From the NCBI GenBank assembly GCA_012513915.1, contig JAAZBG010000120.1, positions 22,146 through 86,145 of the forward strand: a stretch of DNA of 64,000 nucleotides, given 5' to 3'. Positions 46,645 through 55,865 of this stretch are shown piece after piece; position 1 is the first letter of the stretch; the number at the start of each line of letters is the position of its first letter. The position numbers and the translations under genes are program-made. The stretch is from Fibrobacter sp. (GTDB lineage: Bacteria; Fibrobacterota; Chitinivibrionia; Chitinivibrionales; Chitinispirillaceae). The notes under the pieces were generated by a model. That model was given only the letters and a program-made list of their open reading frames with translations, was not told where the DNA came from and did no database searches.

Positions 46645-46682
46645 CAATGCAACAATGGACTCCATTGTTGCATTGCTTTTTT
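46645..46682 (+). terminator. Rho-independent terminator after GH5
   Basis: CAATGCAACAATG (46645-46657) pairs perfectly with CATTGTTGCATTG (46663-46675) around GACTC, followed by CTTTTTT. Confidence 0.92.
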
Positions 46683-46713
46683 GGTTCATCTTCTGCTTTG
46701 GATTCCTCTAAAC

Positions 46714-46782
46714 ACGCCCCCGCAGGGGGACTTGTAATAAGTTGATTTGTTTGCCTTTCAACAAGTCCCCCTGCGGGGGCGT
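46714..46782. repeat. 22-bp perfect inverted repeat, REP-like
   Basis: ACGCCCCCGCAGGGGG plus ACTTGT at 46714-46735 is inverted perfectly at 46761-46782 with a 25-base spacer. Each arm contains a smaller CCCCCnnnGGGGG palindrome. GC-rich in AT-rich surroundings and placed right after the GH5 terminator, it looks like a REP/BIME-type interspersed repeat. A related GGGGG run occurs near 46831. Confidence 0.8.
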
Positions 46783-46994
46783 TGCTTTGGCTGGTTAGCA
46801 ACATGTAAACGTTAAGTTAACATCATTGGCGGGGGATACAAGGGGGCGAGCGCATTTGATTTTTACGTGGAATTTTAACGTAAATGTTATAAAGATCACA
46901 GCCTTTCATATAAATTTTTATTATTTTCTTATGTAGATTTCAAAAGTCTTTAGAGTAAATTATCGTATAAACACCCATTAAGGAGATTCTTTTT

Positions 46995-49709
46995 ATGCGT
47001 CGAAGATCCGCTTCACCCATACTGATCCTTCTCGTTGTAATCAGTTTTATTTTGCAATGTCAGCTGCCGCCAAACCCTGCTGACCCATCAAATACCAGTG
47101 TGGAGTTACTCATTCGAAACTCGCTTTGGTTGGAAAGTAATTTGTCGATAACCGATACTGTCGATAAACCGATCCAGATTGGTTTAGTAATCAACCTGCC
47201 TGAAAATATTGATTCGATTAAAGTTTCAGTAAAAGCAGAGGGCAAAGCACTGTTTGACACACTGTTTCGATCTTTCAGTACCAGTAACAGGGACACTATC
47301 TGGAAAGTTATGTCCTTTCCTGACACAGGTTACAAGTTAGTCTCAGTTGTGCCATACTCCAAGGTAGTTAATCTATTGCCGATTAGCGCCGGAATTACTA
47401 TTGTGAAAAAAACGTCGACACTACAACCTGATAATCATCCCCCAAAATGGTCGGGAAATATGTTGAATGTCGCTCTTAACGACACAACCCGATATGAACT
47501 CAATTTGTCACCATTGTGTTCCGACCCGGACAAAGATGTACTTGGGTTTTCTATTTCCGGGAAAGCGTTACCCGGAGATACTATTATCGATAGCCTTTAT
47601 AAATTTCAGGCAAGTACTGCAACAATCGGAAAAAACAGTGTCGAACTTATTGCGAGCGATCCTTCCGGCTTGAAAGATACTATGGAGCTGGTACTTAACG
47701 TTACAGCATCAGGGACTGATACAAATCCTCCGGAGGTCACGATGCTTACTCCTGACAAGGACTCCAGTGTAACAAATTCAGAAAGCTATGTTGTGGATTT
47801 GCTCTGCAGCGATGCCAGTGGTATTGATTCAGTCTATGCAGTATTCAATGGTAAAACAACTTCAGCAGTTTTGGAAAACGGACATTACAAAATCAGCATA
47901 ACAGGTCTGGTCGCTGGAGTTTACAATGCGATACAACTTACGGTTCGTGATAAATCGACTACTGCTCTTAAAACGACTAAAACAATAAAGATTAAATACG
48001 CTCAAAGCTTTACAATTACGTATAACGGAAATGAAAAATCTTCAGGAGTAATTCCAACTGATACAGGTAAATATGAAACAGGAGCATCTGTCATTGTAAA
48101 AGATAATACTGGAAATTTTACCAAAACAGGGTTTACATTTGCAGGATGGAATACCGCAGCAGACGGCAGTGGAACAGCACATGCTGCAACAACCACCTTC
48201 ATCATGCCTGCTGCGAATGTAGTACTTTATGCACAGTGGAAAATCAGGACATATACACTTAGATACAATGGCAATGGAAACAATGGTGGAGATGTTCCGG
48301 ATGATGCAGTCTACGATTCTAATACAACAGTTACCGTTTCAGGCAATACAAACAGCCTTACAAAAACAGGATTTGACTTTAATGGCTGGAATACAAAGTC
48401 AGACGGTAGCGGAGTAATACTTGCAGCAGCATCAACATTCAAAATCAAATCAGATACAACACTGTATGCGCAGTGGATTGTAAAAAAATACAACCTGACG
48501 ATTGAAACGCCGGTTAACGGCACAACAAATCTTTCCGGAATTGTAAGTGTAGATTCTGCAGTTGTAAAATCAATGACTGCCACACCGTCAACCGGATATA
48601 AATTTAAATGCTGGAGGATAGTATCCGGGACAGCACTAATTGCCGATACGACATCTGTAACAACAACGGTAACACTTGCAAATGGCAATGCAACAATAAA
48701 GGCTGTGTTTGCGTGTCTGACATTTGTCAAACAACTTTCAATGGCACAATATAGCGGATTGTTAATTAAGGATGTCATCCAGGCTGATGACGAAAGTTAT
48801 ATGCTTGCCGGTACGATAAGTGGCGGAAAAGGTATAGTAATTAAGCTGGATCTAAATGGTGATACGGTATGGACAAGAACATTTATTGCCGAAGATATAT
48901 CATCGATAAAAAAAGCGATAAATGGTTGCATTATCACAGGCGATAGAGATTCGAAGATAGATGTATCTTTTTGTCAATTAAATGGAAATCAACTATGGAT
49001 TTACAACTATTCTCAGAGTGGTTATTATGGTTCAGTAGCTCGAATGACAAGTGATAATGGATACATCATAGGTGGCAGTAACAGCTCGATTACATCCTCT
49101 ATTTTGGTTAAAACAGATGCTGGAGGAATTCATGATGAGTGGTCATTTAAATATTCATCATGCATTTTGTCTGACTGCGTGCAGACATCTGATGGTGGAT
49201 ATATGATGGTAGGTACAACTACCAGGGGTGCGAATACGTGTATAATAAAAGTGAATTCGCAGGGACTAGAGAAATGGCGGGATGATTTCGACTCAACAAT
49301 ACAAGGGCAAGGTAGGTCTTGGGCATTTTCTATTGAAAACACAAAGGACGGCGACTGTGTCATTGGTGGTAATAGTGGTATGGTAAATTATGGATATTTA
49401 CTGAAAGTTTCACAGGCAGGACAGGTAAAACTGTTTAAAACATATCCTAATGCAAGTAATATTGTATCCATACAGCCTCTGGGCGATGGTTACTTTGTTG
49501 CTGGCTCAACTACTGTAATCGGATCTGGCAAGAGCGACTTCTATGTTGCAAAAGTCAATTCCAGTGGTGCTGTTGTCAAAGAAACTGCCTATGGAACATC
49601 CGGTGCGAATGAAGAGTGCACCGGAATGAATTTGACAAATGATGGCGGCTGTATCATGGTTGGAGGTAACTGGGTTATAAAAACCGATGAAAATGGCGAA
49701 GTAAAGTAA
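46995..49709 (+). CDS. Large surface lipoprotein with InlB-type repeats
   Basis: A 904-residue lipoprotein (lipobox FILQC near residue 22). Order: an N-terminal beta domain (about 30-135), a cadherin-like segment with DPDKDVLGFSISGKALPGD (about 155-235), an Ig-like segment (about 240-330). Two tandem Listeria-Bacteroides (InlB B) repeats (about 335-495) follow, seen as ITYNGN...FAGWNTAADGSG...LYAQW and LRYNGN...FNGWNTKSDGSG...LYAQW. A Flg_new-like repeat (about 497-575) and a C-terminal propeller of YMLAGTISGG- and YIIGGSNSS-type blades complete it. AAGGAG precedes the ATG. Likely adhesion or extracellular binding; function not established. Confidence 0.85.
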   Translation: MRRRSASPILILLVVISFILQCQLPPNPADPSNTSVELLIRNSLWLESNLSITDTVDKPIQIGLVINLPENIDSIKVSVKAEGKALFDTLFRSFSTSNRDTIWKVMSFPDTGYKLVSVVPYSKVVNLLPISAGITIVKKTSTLQPDNHPPKWSGNMLNVALNDTTRYELNLSPLCSDPDKDVLGFSISGKALPGDTIIDSLYKFQASTATIGKNSVELIASDPSGLKDTMELVLNVTASGTDTNPPEVTMLTPDKDSSVTNSESYVVDLLCSDASGIDSVYAVFNGKTTSAVLENGHYKISITGLVAGVYNAIQLTVRDKSTTALKTTKTIKIKYAQSFTITYNGNEKSSGVIPTDTGKYETGASVIVKDNTGNFTKTGFTFAGWNTAADGSGTAHAATTTFIMPAANVVLYAQWKIRTYTLRYNGNGNNGGDVPDDAVYDSNTTVTVSGNTNSLTKTGFDFNGWNTKSDGSGVILAAASTFKIKSDTTLYAQWIVKKYNLTIETPVNGTTNLSGIVSVDSAVVKSMTATPSTGYKFKCWRIVSGTALIADTTSVTTTVTLANGNATIKAVFACLTFVKQLSMAQYSGLLIKDVIQADDESYMLAGTISGGKGIVIKLDLNGDTVWTRTFIAEDISSIKKAINGCIITGDRDSKIDVSFCQLNGNQLWIYNYSQSGYYGSVARMTSDNGYIIGGSNSSITSSILVKTDAGGIHDEWSFKYSSCILSDCVQTSDGGYMMVGTTTRGANTCIIKVNSQGLEKWRDDFDSTIQGQGRSWAFSIENTKDGDCVIGGNSGMVNYGYLLKVSQAGQVKLFKTYPNASNIVSIQPLGDGYFVAGSTTVIGSGKSDFYVAKVNSSGAVVKETAYGTSGANEECTGMNLTNDGGCIMVGGNWVIKTDENGEVK

Positions 49710-49980
49710 AGTTGACAAAAAATGATATTGCAATTTTTTTGCTTTTAAGATTTGCTTATGGAAAATAGATCGTTTTAAACATTTATCGAATCGTATCAAC
49801 GATGGTGTGAGAGACCCAAGGGCACTATGTGCCTCCAGCATCCATTAGGTGAGGAAATGTTCATTGTCAATAATTTGCTCCTTTTACTGCTGTAGCATTA
49901 TTGACTAAACGATTTAATTTACAAAAAACTATTGCGTAAATGTCATTCATTGCATGCATCAAGAAAAAATATTTTCATCG

Positions 49981-50002
49981 AAATGTGACAGCCATCACAT
50001 TT
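49981..50002 (+). promoter_or_regulatory. CRP/FNR-type operator upstream of toxin-like gene
   Basis: The palindrome TGTGA-N6-TCACA with AAA and TTT flanks (49981-50002) matches the canonical E. coli CRP consensus in every half-site base. It lies 142 bases upstream of the gene at 50144, within a 434-base gap (49710-50143) that otherwise shows no gene. Which CRP-family protein would bind it is unknown. Confidence 0.6.
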
Positions 50003-50143
50003 CCAGTTGATTTGAAAATATATCTTTCATTTAGCCAATTAATTTTGATCAGGTTGGCATCTTCCGACGTTTACGATCCAGGTACACAAATAAAACAATG
50101 AACACATATACACCAAATAGTGCTTTAATGAGGAGAATAGAAA

Positions 50144-52498
50144 ATGGCTGTTAAATATTTTCAAATAATCGAATCATCACCCGATGGGATTGTTCTGGAA
50201 CCCGTAGATTCTGATAGACAGTTTGTATTTAAAGAGGTAAAAAGGCAGTATAAATTTCAACAGCCCGGCGATACAAATGTGCATACGGAACGGGATGTTG
50301 AACCAGCATCCAACAGGTGGATCTATCTGTTCGGGAAGTATAAGAACGGTAAATGTAAAGTCTATGAAATTCAAACAAACGAAGAAGGTAAATTCGACAC
50401 GTATCAATTACCAGAAAACGAAAGCGCGTATAGCAGACCATCACCTGCATATAAGGATGTTGTATGCGTAGATAATTTGGATGGAAAAAACAATCTAATT
50501 ACTTACTATGTTATGCTGTCCGAAATGAAATTGCCCCATAACCGTTTTTTTGATCCCCAAAATGGATTAATAAAAGATCCGTCTAAACGGGCTGCAAATG
50601 TTGATGACCCAGAACAAACACAGGTGGCTGTTTTTGATGACTATGAAGTTTGCAGTGTCACCAACCACTTAAAACTTGCCCGATTGCTTAATCAGGGTTA
50701 TCAGAACGCTTTAAATGAATTTTATAAATTCCGGTACGATCTTTCTCTGGAAGGTGAATATCCTGAAGATTTGAGAGTGGATACACAAACCGATAGCAAT
50801 GCTCCACAATTTGTTGACAATCAGGAAATGCAGGAAGAACGATTGAAACGGTTTGCTGCATCCATTGTTCTTGCACTCATTACAAAAGAACAAAAGAAGG
50901 TTGGAACATACCCGAATGGTCAACCAAAATATCTTGCAGAGTATAATGACAAAATCATGTTTTTAGACAGGAATGGCAATTTTTTCAATGATTACATCAG
51001 GGGTAAGGTAGAACCTGAACTCAGAGCCCAGATAAAAATCCGGGACAAAGTTTCCCTGTTGAATGAGTTGATGGTCGATACACATTTTAATGAAACACTA
51101 AACGATTATTTACTTAATGATGAACTTGACGACAGCGAAGCCCGTGCACAATACATTACCGAACAATTTGATGAAATAACGGCCCGATTGGATGAGACTG
51201 AGGATGGACGGGAAATAATTGGTCTTTATTATGAAAAGAATTATCGCTTTTTTGGGAAAAATGACAAAACCATACCCAATCTTGTCGAAAAGGCAACCAA
51301 AGATTTCAAGTCTACTGCACGAGCTCAAAAAATTGTAAAATCGTGTATTTCGATTTTTAGTGCACTCGTAAAATTTACAATGGAACATCAGAAATTAAAA
51401 TTTGCTGAAAAGGAAAAACAGATCGCTGAGCTCTTTGATACGTATGTATTCCTGAAGATCGTAAGAATGGTTGTTGACAGGAAAAAATTGTCTCACCTTC
51501 TTCCTGATATAGAATATTTCGAATATAAAATTGATCCGCCTTCCAAAATAGTTTACAATAGACTGGGTGATGTAAAAGATCTGTTCGCCAAATTTTCTGC
51601 GGTATTAAATGCGCTAAATTTTTTGAAAAACTTTATAGAGTATAAGGAAAAAGGAGCTCGGTCAGCATATTTGGCAGCAAAAGATGCAAATTTGATATTA
51701 TTGTGGGCCGCAGAACTGGCGTTGACACCCAATAAAGAGACTCATGAGCTGAGTAAAATTGGCAAATTTTTAGATTCACATGGTGTAACAGCAACTGTAG
51801 TTAAAAAAGTTAATTACGCGACTATAGCAATTACCGGAACTATTGATACTGCGTTGCATGGGTATGATGCATACAATGCGATTGTTAATGAAGGAGATGT
51901 AGATGCAGGAATCTTCAAATCGATTGAGGGCCTGGGCTCAACATGTCTTGCTGCATCCGGAATATGTTATCTTACTGGAGCTGGAGTCGGATGGGGAGCA
52001 GGTCTTATGTTAGTGGGGACATTACTTAACGCAACGGGAGGGGCCGGGTATGTACTGACAGATGATACCCCTCTTTCGGTTTTTCTAAAAAATTGTCCCT
52101 GGGGAATACATAAAAACTATAATCAGGATTATGCAACGCTCAAAAAATCTGTCGAAAGGATTCTTGCAGTAATCTATAATTTTAAACTCAAAGCAGCATT
52201 TAATCCAGAAAACATAAACGAGTTATATATTGACATACAACCAAAAATAGTTTCCCCCAACATGAAAATAGAATTGTACCTGTCAACGGCATCAGGTGAC
52301 CCGATTACTATTGATAGCAATAATTACGAAGTAATTCATAATCCTGCATCAGATCCGATCATCAGATTTACTCGTAAAGGTTTTGTGGGGCTTGGTTTTT
52401 TGAATGTTAAGGCAAAGATCGATACCTATGGTGACGGAACCTTTATACTGCCATCGCCTGATAAATACAACGAAACGAAAGTAACAGGATACAAATAA
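50144..52498 (+). CDS. Large toxin-like protein, possible secretion-system effector
   Basis: A 784-residue protein without a signal peptide and not a recognised family. The N-terminal 220 residues are soluble and beta-rich; a long charged helical region (about 230-500) follows. Then comes a hydrophobic, Gly-rich block at about 590-650 (LGSTCLAASGICYLTGAGVG, then GAGLMLVGTLLNATGGAGYV), followed by DDTPLSVFLKNCPWG and a beta C-terminus. The combination of buried membrane-insertion segment and D-TPL-x-x-x-L-x-x-CPWG motif recalls VasX/BTH_I2691-type T6SS pore-forming effectors; this is inference. A small two-helix membrane protein follows after 36 bases. GAGGAG precedes the ATG. Confidence 0.6.
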   Translation: MAVKYFQIIESSPDGIVLEPVDSDRQFVFKEVKRQYKFQQPGDTNVHTERDVEPASNRWIYLFGKYKNGKCKVYEIQTNEEGKFDTYQLPENESAYSRPSPAYKDVVCVDNLDGKNNLITYYVMLSEMKLPHNRFFDPQNGLIKDPSKRAANVDDPEQTQVAVFDDYEVCSVTNHLKLARLLNQGYQNALNEFYKFRYDLSLEGEYPEDLRVDTQTDSNAPQFVDNQEMQEERLKRFAASIVLALITKEQKKVGTYPNGQPKYLAEYNDKIMFLDRNGNFFNDYIRGKVEPELRAQIKIRDKVSLLNELMVDTHFNETLNDYLLNDELDDSEARAQYITEQFDEITARLDETEDGREIIGLYYEKNYRFFGKNDKTIPNLVEKATKDFKSTARAQKIVKSCISIFSALVKFTMEHQKLKFAEKEKQIAELFDTYVFLKIVRMVVDRKKLSHLLPDIEYFEYKIDPPSKIVYNRLGDVKDLFAKFSAVLNALNFLKNFIEYKEKGARSAYLAAKDANLILLWAAELALTPNKETHELSKIGKFLDSHGVTATVVKKVNYATIAITGTIDTALHGYDAYNAIVNEGDVDAGIFKSIEGLGSTCLAASGICYLTGAGVGWGAGLMLVGTLLNATGGAGYVLTDDTPLSVFLKNCPWGIHKNYNQDYATLKKSVERILAVIYNFKLKAAFNPENINELYIDIQPKIVSPNMKIELYLSTASGDPITIDSNNYEVIHNPASDPIIRFTRKGFVGLGFLNVKAKIDTYGDGTFILPSPDKYNETKVTGYK

Positions 52499-52534
52499 TC
52501 TGCTATTCATCACCAATATTAAAGGCATTTTTCA

Positions 52535-53182
52535 ATGATAACAATACCAGATCCTATAAAGAAGTATTTTAAAATTATTAATGAGGAGACCTTGGTTATA
52601 CGCCCAGTATTTTCCAAAATATTAACTTTAAGTGCAGTTGTTTTTGGTCTTCCAATCATGATGTTTCTGATCGTAATTGCAGATGGCTTTGATAAAATTC
52701 ATATGCCAACGCTTTATTTGGGATTGTTTTTTACTTTAGTTTTTTTCAGTTTCGGCTATTTTATAGCTCTTCCCGGTCTTAGAGGACGAGTAACAATAGA
52801 CCTTAAAAACCGTATCATACATACAGCATATGGAAGACACCTTGAATTCAAAAACGAGTGTTCTTTTGACAATGCGGCATTTTCCTTCTATCACGATTTT
52901 ATAGTTTCAGGGGATTCAGCAGTTTCTTTTAACCGTGTTTATTTCCACGACAAAAAGTACCAGTGTGTATATTACGAATTGTCACTTAAAGGTGATACCG
53001 TCGAATACGAAATTATGATTGATTTTCTGGAAGAAATTTGTAAACCTGCCACGCCTTTAAGCTTTCAGGAGATACAGCAACAACGAATAAAAGAATCTAT
53101 AAAAAAAAAACAATCTCTGAAATTATTCCTGATGAAAAAGAGAAAGAACGGAATAAATTTGATAGGTTGTTTGACTGATTAA
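52535..53182 (+). CDS. Small membrane protein, possible immunity protein
   Basis: A 215-residue protein with two adjacent membrane helices (about 28-49 and 58-78), each followed by charged residues, then a cytosolic beta domain (GRVTIDLKNRIIHTAYGR) and a basic C-terminal tail. It lies 36 bases after the toxin-like gene and on the same strand. A toxin acting on membranes is often paired with a membrane-embedded immunity protein; this layout is the only support. No family is recognised. Confidence 0.55.
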   Translation: MITIPDPIKKYFKIINEETLVIRPVFSKILTLSAVVFGLPIMMFLIVIADGFDKIHMPTLYLGLFFTLVFFSFGYFIALPGLRGRVTIDLKNRIIHTAYGRHLEFKNECSFDNAAFSFYHDFIVSGDSAVSFNRVYFHDKKYQCVYYELSLKGDTVEYEIMIDFLEEICKPATPLSFQEIQQQRIKESIKKKQSLKLFLMKKRKNGINLIGCLTD

Positions 53183-54016
53183 AATTTTTACAAAGACATA
53201 TGACGAAATAGGATTAGACCTATTTCCAATTAGAAAAGACCGCTTGGAAAACTCACGGACACGGTAAGAGGGGGAAATGAGTTTTGACCTTTTTTTTCTA
53301 TCTGCTGTCAAGACCTCACCCCCTGCCCCCTCTGGTCCTGCGACCACTTCGATGTGTCGTCCCACAAAGCGAGGGGGTTGAAATGAATGCTACCCTTACT
53401 GTACCTATCCGGGAAAATCATGTCTATCATGGTAATCAGACAAATCAAGGTTCGGACAATTTGCGAAAGCGGATCACAACATTCTTTTCCGCAGTTTGAA
53501 TTTACGAACAAATCTCCAGACCTTGACACTGTTAGAAACATCTCTTCAATCCTGTACACCACTACTGGTTTTCAAACTGCTCTTGACGATCTGGGAGCGA
53601 TTTCAACTGTTTGAGCGGTGTTTGCGCAAGGTGCAGTGACTCGTGACGCGTAATAAGTGACTGGCTAAAACGATCTTTGCATACGATAAGCGAGTTTTGA
53701 AAGCGCGTGGATTGGATGAAATTTCCTTTTCAGAATGGGCCCTTCTTTGTCCAGCATTTCTTTGGCCCTGGAAAGAAATGGCTGGTCGGGGGTTTCCAAG
53801 GGGGTGATGCGCCCCTTGGTTTACGAAGTGATAAGTAAGGTTGGTCAAACGTGTCGTCTCAACGACTATTTTCCCTATGTCTTTTATGCAAAAAAAAATG
53901 ATTCTTACCATCACCTTCCTTCTTGTCTGTAAAACCAGTGGTTATCCACTCCTGTAACTCGGACATACTTTTTGTCCAGTAATAAAAAATGACAATTACT
54001 ATACTAATTTCCCCAA
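53183..54016. other. Long intergenic region, likely decayed DNA
   Basis: An 834-base gap with no convincing gene; open frames here look random. Seen in it are four 9-base units beginning ATC at 53417-53452 and a hairpin CCAAGGGG (53796-53803) with CCCCTTGG (53812-53819). Runs such as CACCCCCTGCCCCCTC near 53317 are more GC-rich than the surroundings. Consistent with a decayed insertion or repeat-rich junction between the toxin pair and the phosphate transport genes. Confidence 0.5.
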
Positions 54017-55042
54017 TCAGTGAATTCCGCCAAGAGCCTTGATCAGATTTGAAACAATAAAATACGTGACAGCAGCGCAGGTTGCCGACAAAGGAATGGT
54101 AAATACCCATGCCATAAGAATTCGTCGTGCGGTAATCCAGCGTACGCATCGTGCATGCTGAATTGTTCCAACACCCATTATTGATCCTGCCATAACATGT
54201 GTCGTACTTACCGGTATTCCGGCATGTGATGTCGTTAAAAGTACCGATGCTGCGGCTACATTGGCACAAAAACCTTCCATGGGACCAATTTTGGTTATAC
54301 TTGTACCCATGGTTTTTACAATACGCCATCCACCACAGAGCGTTCCAAGTGAAATTGCAGTATACGCAGCCAGAACAACCCAATTGTCAATATGCCCGGT
54401 TTCAAAAGAACTGCTGACACCACCGGTAAAGAGAGCAAGTGCAATAATACCCATCGTTTTCTGAGCATCGTTGGTACCATGTCCGACGCTTGAGCACAGC
54501 GATGCAACCAGCTGCATTTTTTTAAATATTCCATGAGTATCTGCAGGTTTTTGCTTATGAAATATCCATATCGTGATTGCTGTGACAATCATTGCGCATA
54601 CTATGCCGATAAGAGGAGCCAGAAAGATGAATGCAAAGATTTTTCCGACGCCAGCCCATTTAACCGTACTCAATCCGGCAGCTGCGATTCCTGAACCAAT
54701 CAGCCCGCCGATAAGTGCATGACTGCTTGATGACGGAAGGCCCATGCGCCATGTTATTATCTGCCAGACTACAGCGCCGATAAGTGCGGCAAAAATAAGC
54801 GGCAGGGTAACCTGGTCAAATTGTACAACACCTTTACCGATCATTGTCGCGACTGCTGTACCAAACACGAAATAACCGATAAAATTCGCTGCTGCAGCCA
54901 TGCATACCGCCTGGAACGGTGTCAGTGTTTTTGAAACCACAATTGTAGCGATAGCATTTGCGGCATCGTTGAAACCATTGACAAAATCAAAAATCAGAGC
55001 GACAACAATTACAATAACAACAAGTGCAAATGATGATATCAT
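54017..55042 (-). CDS. pit: Inorganic phosphate transporter (PiT family)
   Basis: A 341-residue inner-membrane low-affinity phosphate/cation symporter. The duplicated PiT signature is seen twice: FDFVNGFNDAANAIATIV (about 19-36) and VGHGTNDAQKTMGIIAL (about 198-214), with about ten membrane helices. ITKIGPMEGFCANVAAAS and GIPVSTTHVMAGSIMG are typical. It begins 3 bases after the DUF47 stop, forming the classical DUF47-pit operon. Confidence 0.95.
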   Translation of the reverse strand: MISSFALVVIVIVVALIFDFVNGFNDAANAIATIVVSKTLTPFQAVCMAAAANFIGYFVFGTAVATMIGKGVVQFDQVTLPLIFAALIGAVVWQIITWRMGLPSSSSHALIGGLIGSGIAAAGLSTVKWAGVGKIFAFIFLAPLIGIVCAMIVTAITIWIFHKQKPADTHGIFKKMQLVASLCSSVGHGTNDAQKTMGIIALALFTGGVSSSFETGHIDNWVVLAAYTAISLGTLCGGWRIVKTMGTSITKIGPMEGFCANVAAASVLLTTSHAGIPVSTTHVMAGSIMGVGTIQHARCVRWITARRILMAWVFTIPLSATCAAVTYFIVSNLIKALGGIH

Positions 55043-55045
55043 GTA

Positions 55046-55690
55046 TCAACCTATCTTTACTTTTATGTGACGAATTAATTTTCCTACGTAGTCAATGGCA
55101 TCAACAGCGGATTCAAGGTGTTCATAAAATTCCTTGAACTTGATTATATGTACAGAAGTGTTTTTTTCGGCAAACAGATCTGCCATACTTTTTCTGAAAA
55201 GCTCGTCGGCTTCATTTTCTATATCATGCATTTTAATCATTATTTCTTCGCTGTAATTTTTTTTGCGAAGCTGCTTAACCAGTACATCCATGTGCCCGGC
55301 GATTTTTTCAATAAGTATTGAAAATTCGCAGACATTTGACGGAACTTCTCTGATATTGTAAATACCGACTTTGCGCGAAATACTATTTAGAATATCAAGC
55401 GCCCTGTCAATGTTGATAGAAAGCAGATGAATATCCTCGCGGTCTATTGGAGTAATAAAGGTTTTGTTTAATTCAGAAAAAATCTGCATTTCGAGTCGAT
55501 CACCTTTTCTCTCCAGCTCTTTAATTTCTTCAAGACCTGCTGCGATGTCTTTTTCTGACATTGAAGCGATATTATGGACGAGCTTTTTAAAAACAACAAT
55601 GGCTTTGTTAAGACAAACAACCTGCTGTTCCATGTAATCGAAGAATTTTGTTTCGCGGGGAAGTAGTAGATCTAAAATGTTGAGTCCCAT
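55046..55690 (-). CDS. DUF47 family phosphate transport accessory protein
   Basis: A 214-residue PhoU-like helical protein of the DUF47 family, thought to regulate PiT transporters. Motifs include LELKGDR-type EIKELERKGDRLEMQIFSEL, NKTFITPIDREDIHLLSINI and the second bundle MIKMHDIENEADELFRKSM. It precedes pit by 3 bases on the minus strand. A nested hairpin lies upstream (55746-55791). Cytosolic. Confidence 0.95.
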   Translation of the reverse strand: MGLNILDLLLPRETKFFDYMEQQVVCLNKAIVVFKKLVHNIASMSEKDIAAGLEEIKELERKGDRLEMQIFSELNKTFITPIDREDIHLLSINIDRALDILNSISRKVGIYNIREVPSNVCEFSILIEKIAGHMDVLVKQLRKKNYSEEIMIKMHDIENEADELFRKSMADLFAEKNTSVHIIKFKEFYEHLESAVDAIDYVGKLIRHIKVKIG

Positions 55691-55745
55691 TCAGGTAACC
55701 CCCTTTTTATTGTAAGAAGAGTCTTATATGTAAAAAAAATGTAAA

Positions 55746-55791
55746 GATAATGACAGAGGCCGCAACAATATTTGCGGCCTTTATCATTATC
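55746..55791 (-). terminator. Two-stem hairpin upstream of DUF47-pit
   Basis: AGGCCGCAA (55757-55765) pairs with TTGCGGCCT (55772-55780) and the outer GATAATGA (55746-55753) with TCATTATC (55784-55791). Read on the minus strand it is followed by TTTACATTTTTTTT. It may stop readthrough from upstream or act as an attenuator for DUF47-pit. Confidence 0.7.
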
Positions 55792-55820
55792 AAGTGCTGG
55801 GCACAGATTAGATTTAGTGT

Positions 55821-55854
55821 AAAAAATAATGGAATGCCTATGTAGAGGCATTCC
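55821..55854 (-). terminator. Terminator of the PPDK-like lipoprotein gene
   Basis: GGAATGCCT (55831-55839) pairs perfectly with AGGCATTCC (55846-55854). On the minus strand the stem is followed by ATTATTTTTT, 11 bases after the stop of the gene ending at 55866. Confidence 0.88.
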
Positions 55855-55865
55855 AATTAATACGA

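Noticed and set aside
46645..46782. Mobile element flanked by inverted repeats
   Set aside because: The 25-base spacer holds no gene; the first hairpin is an ordinary terminator.
53603..53914. 103-codon minus-strand frame in the long gap
   Set aside because: Composition looks random, no ribosome binding site and no domain; the region shows signs of decay.
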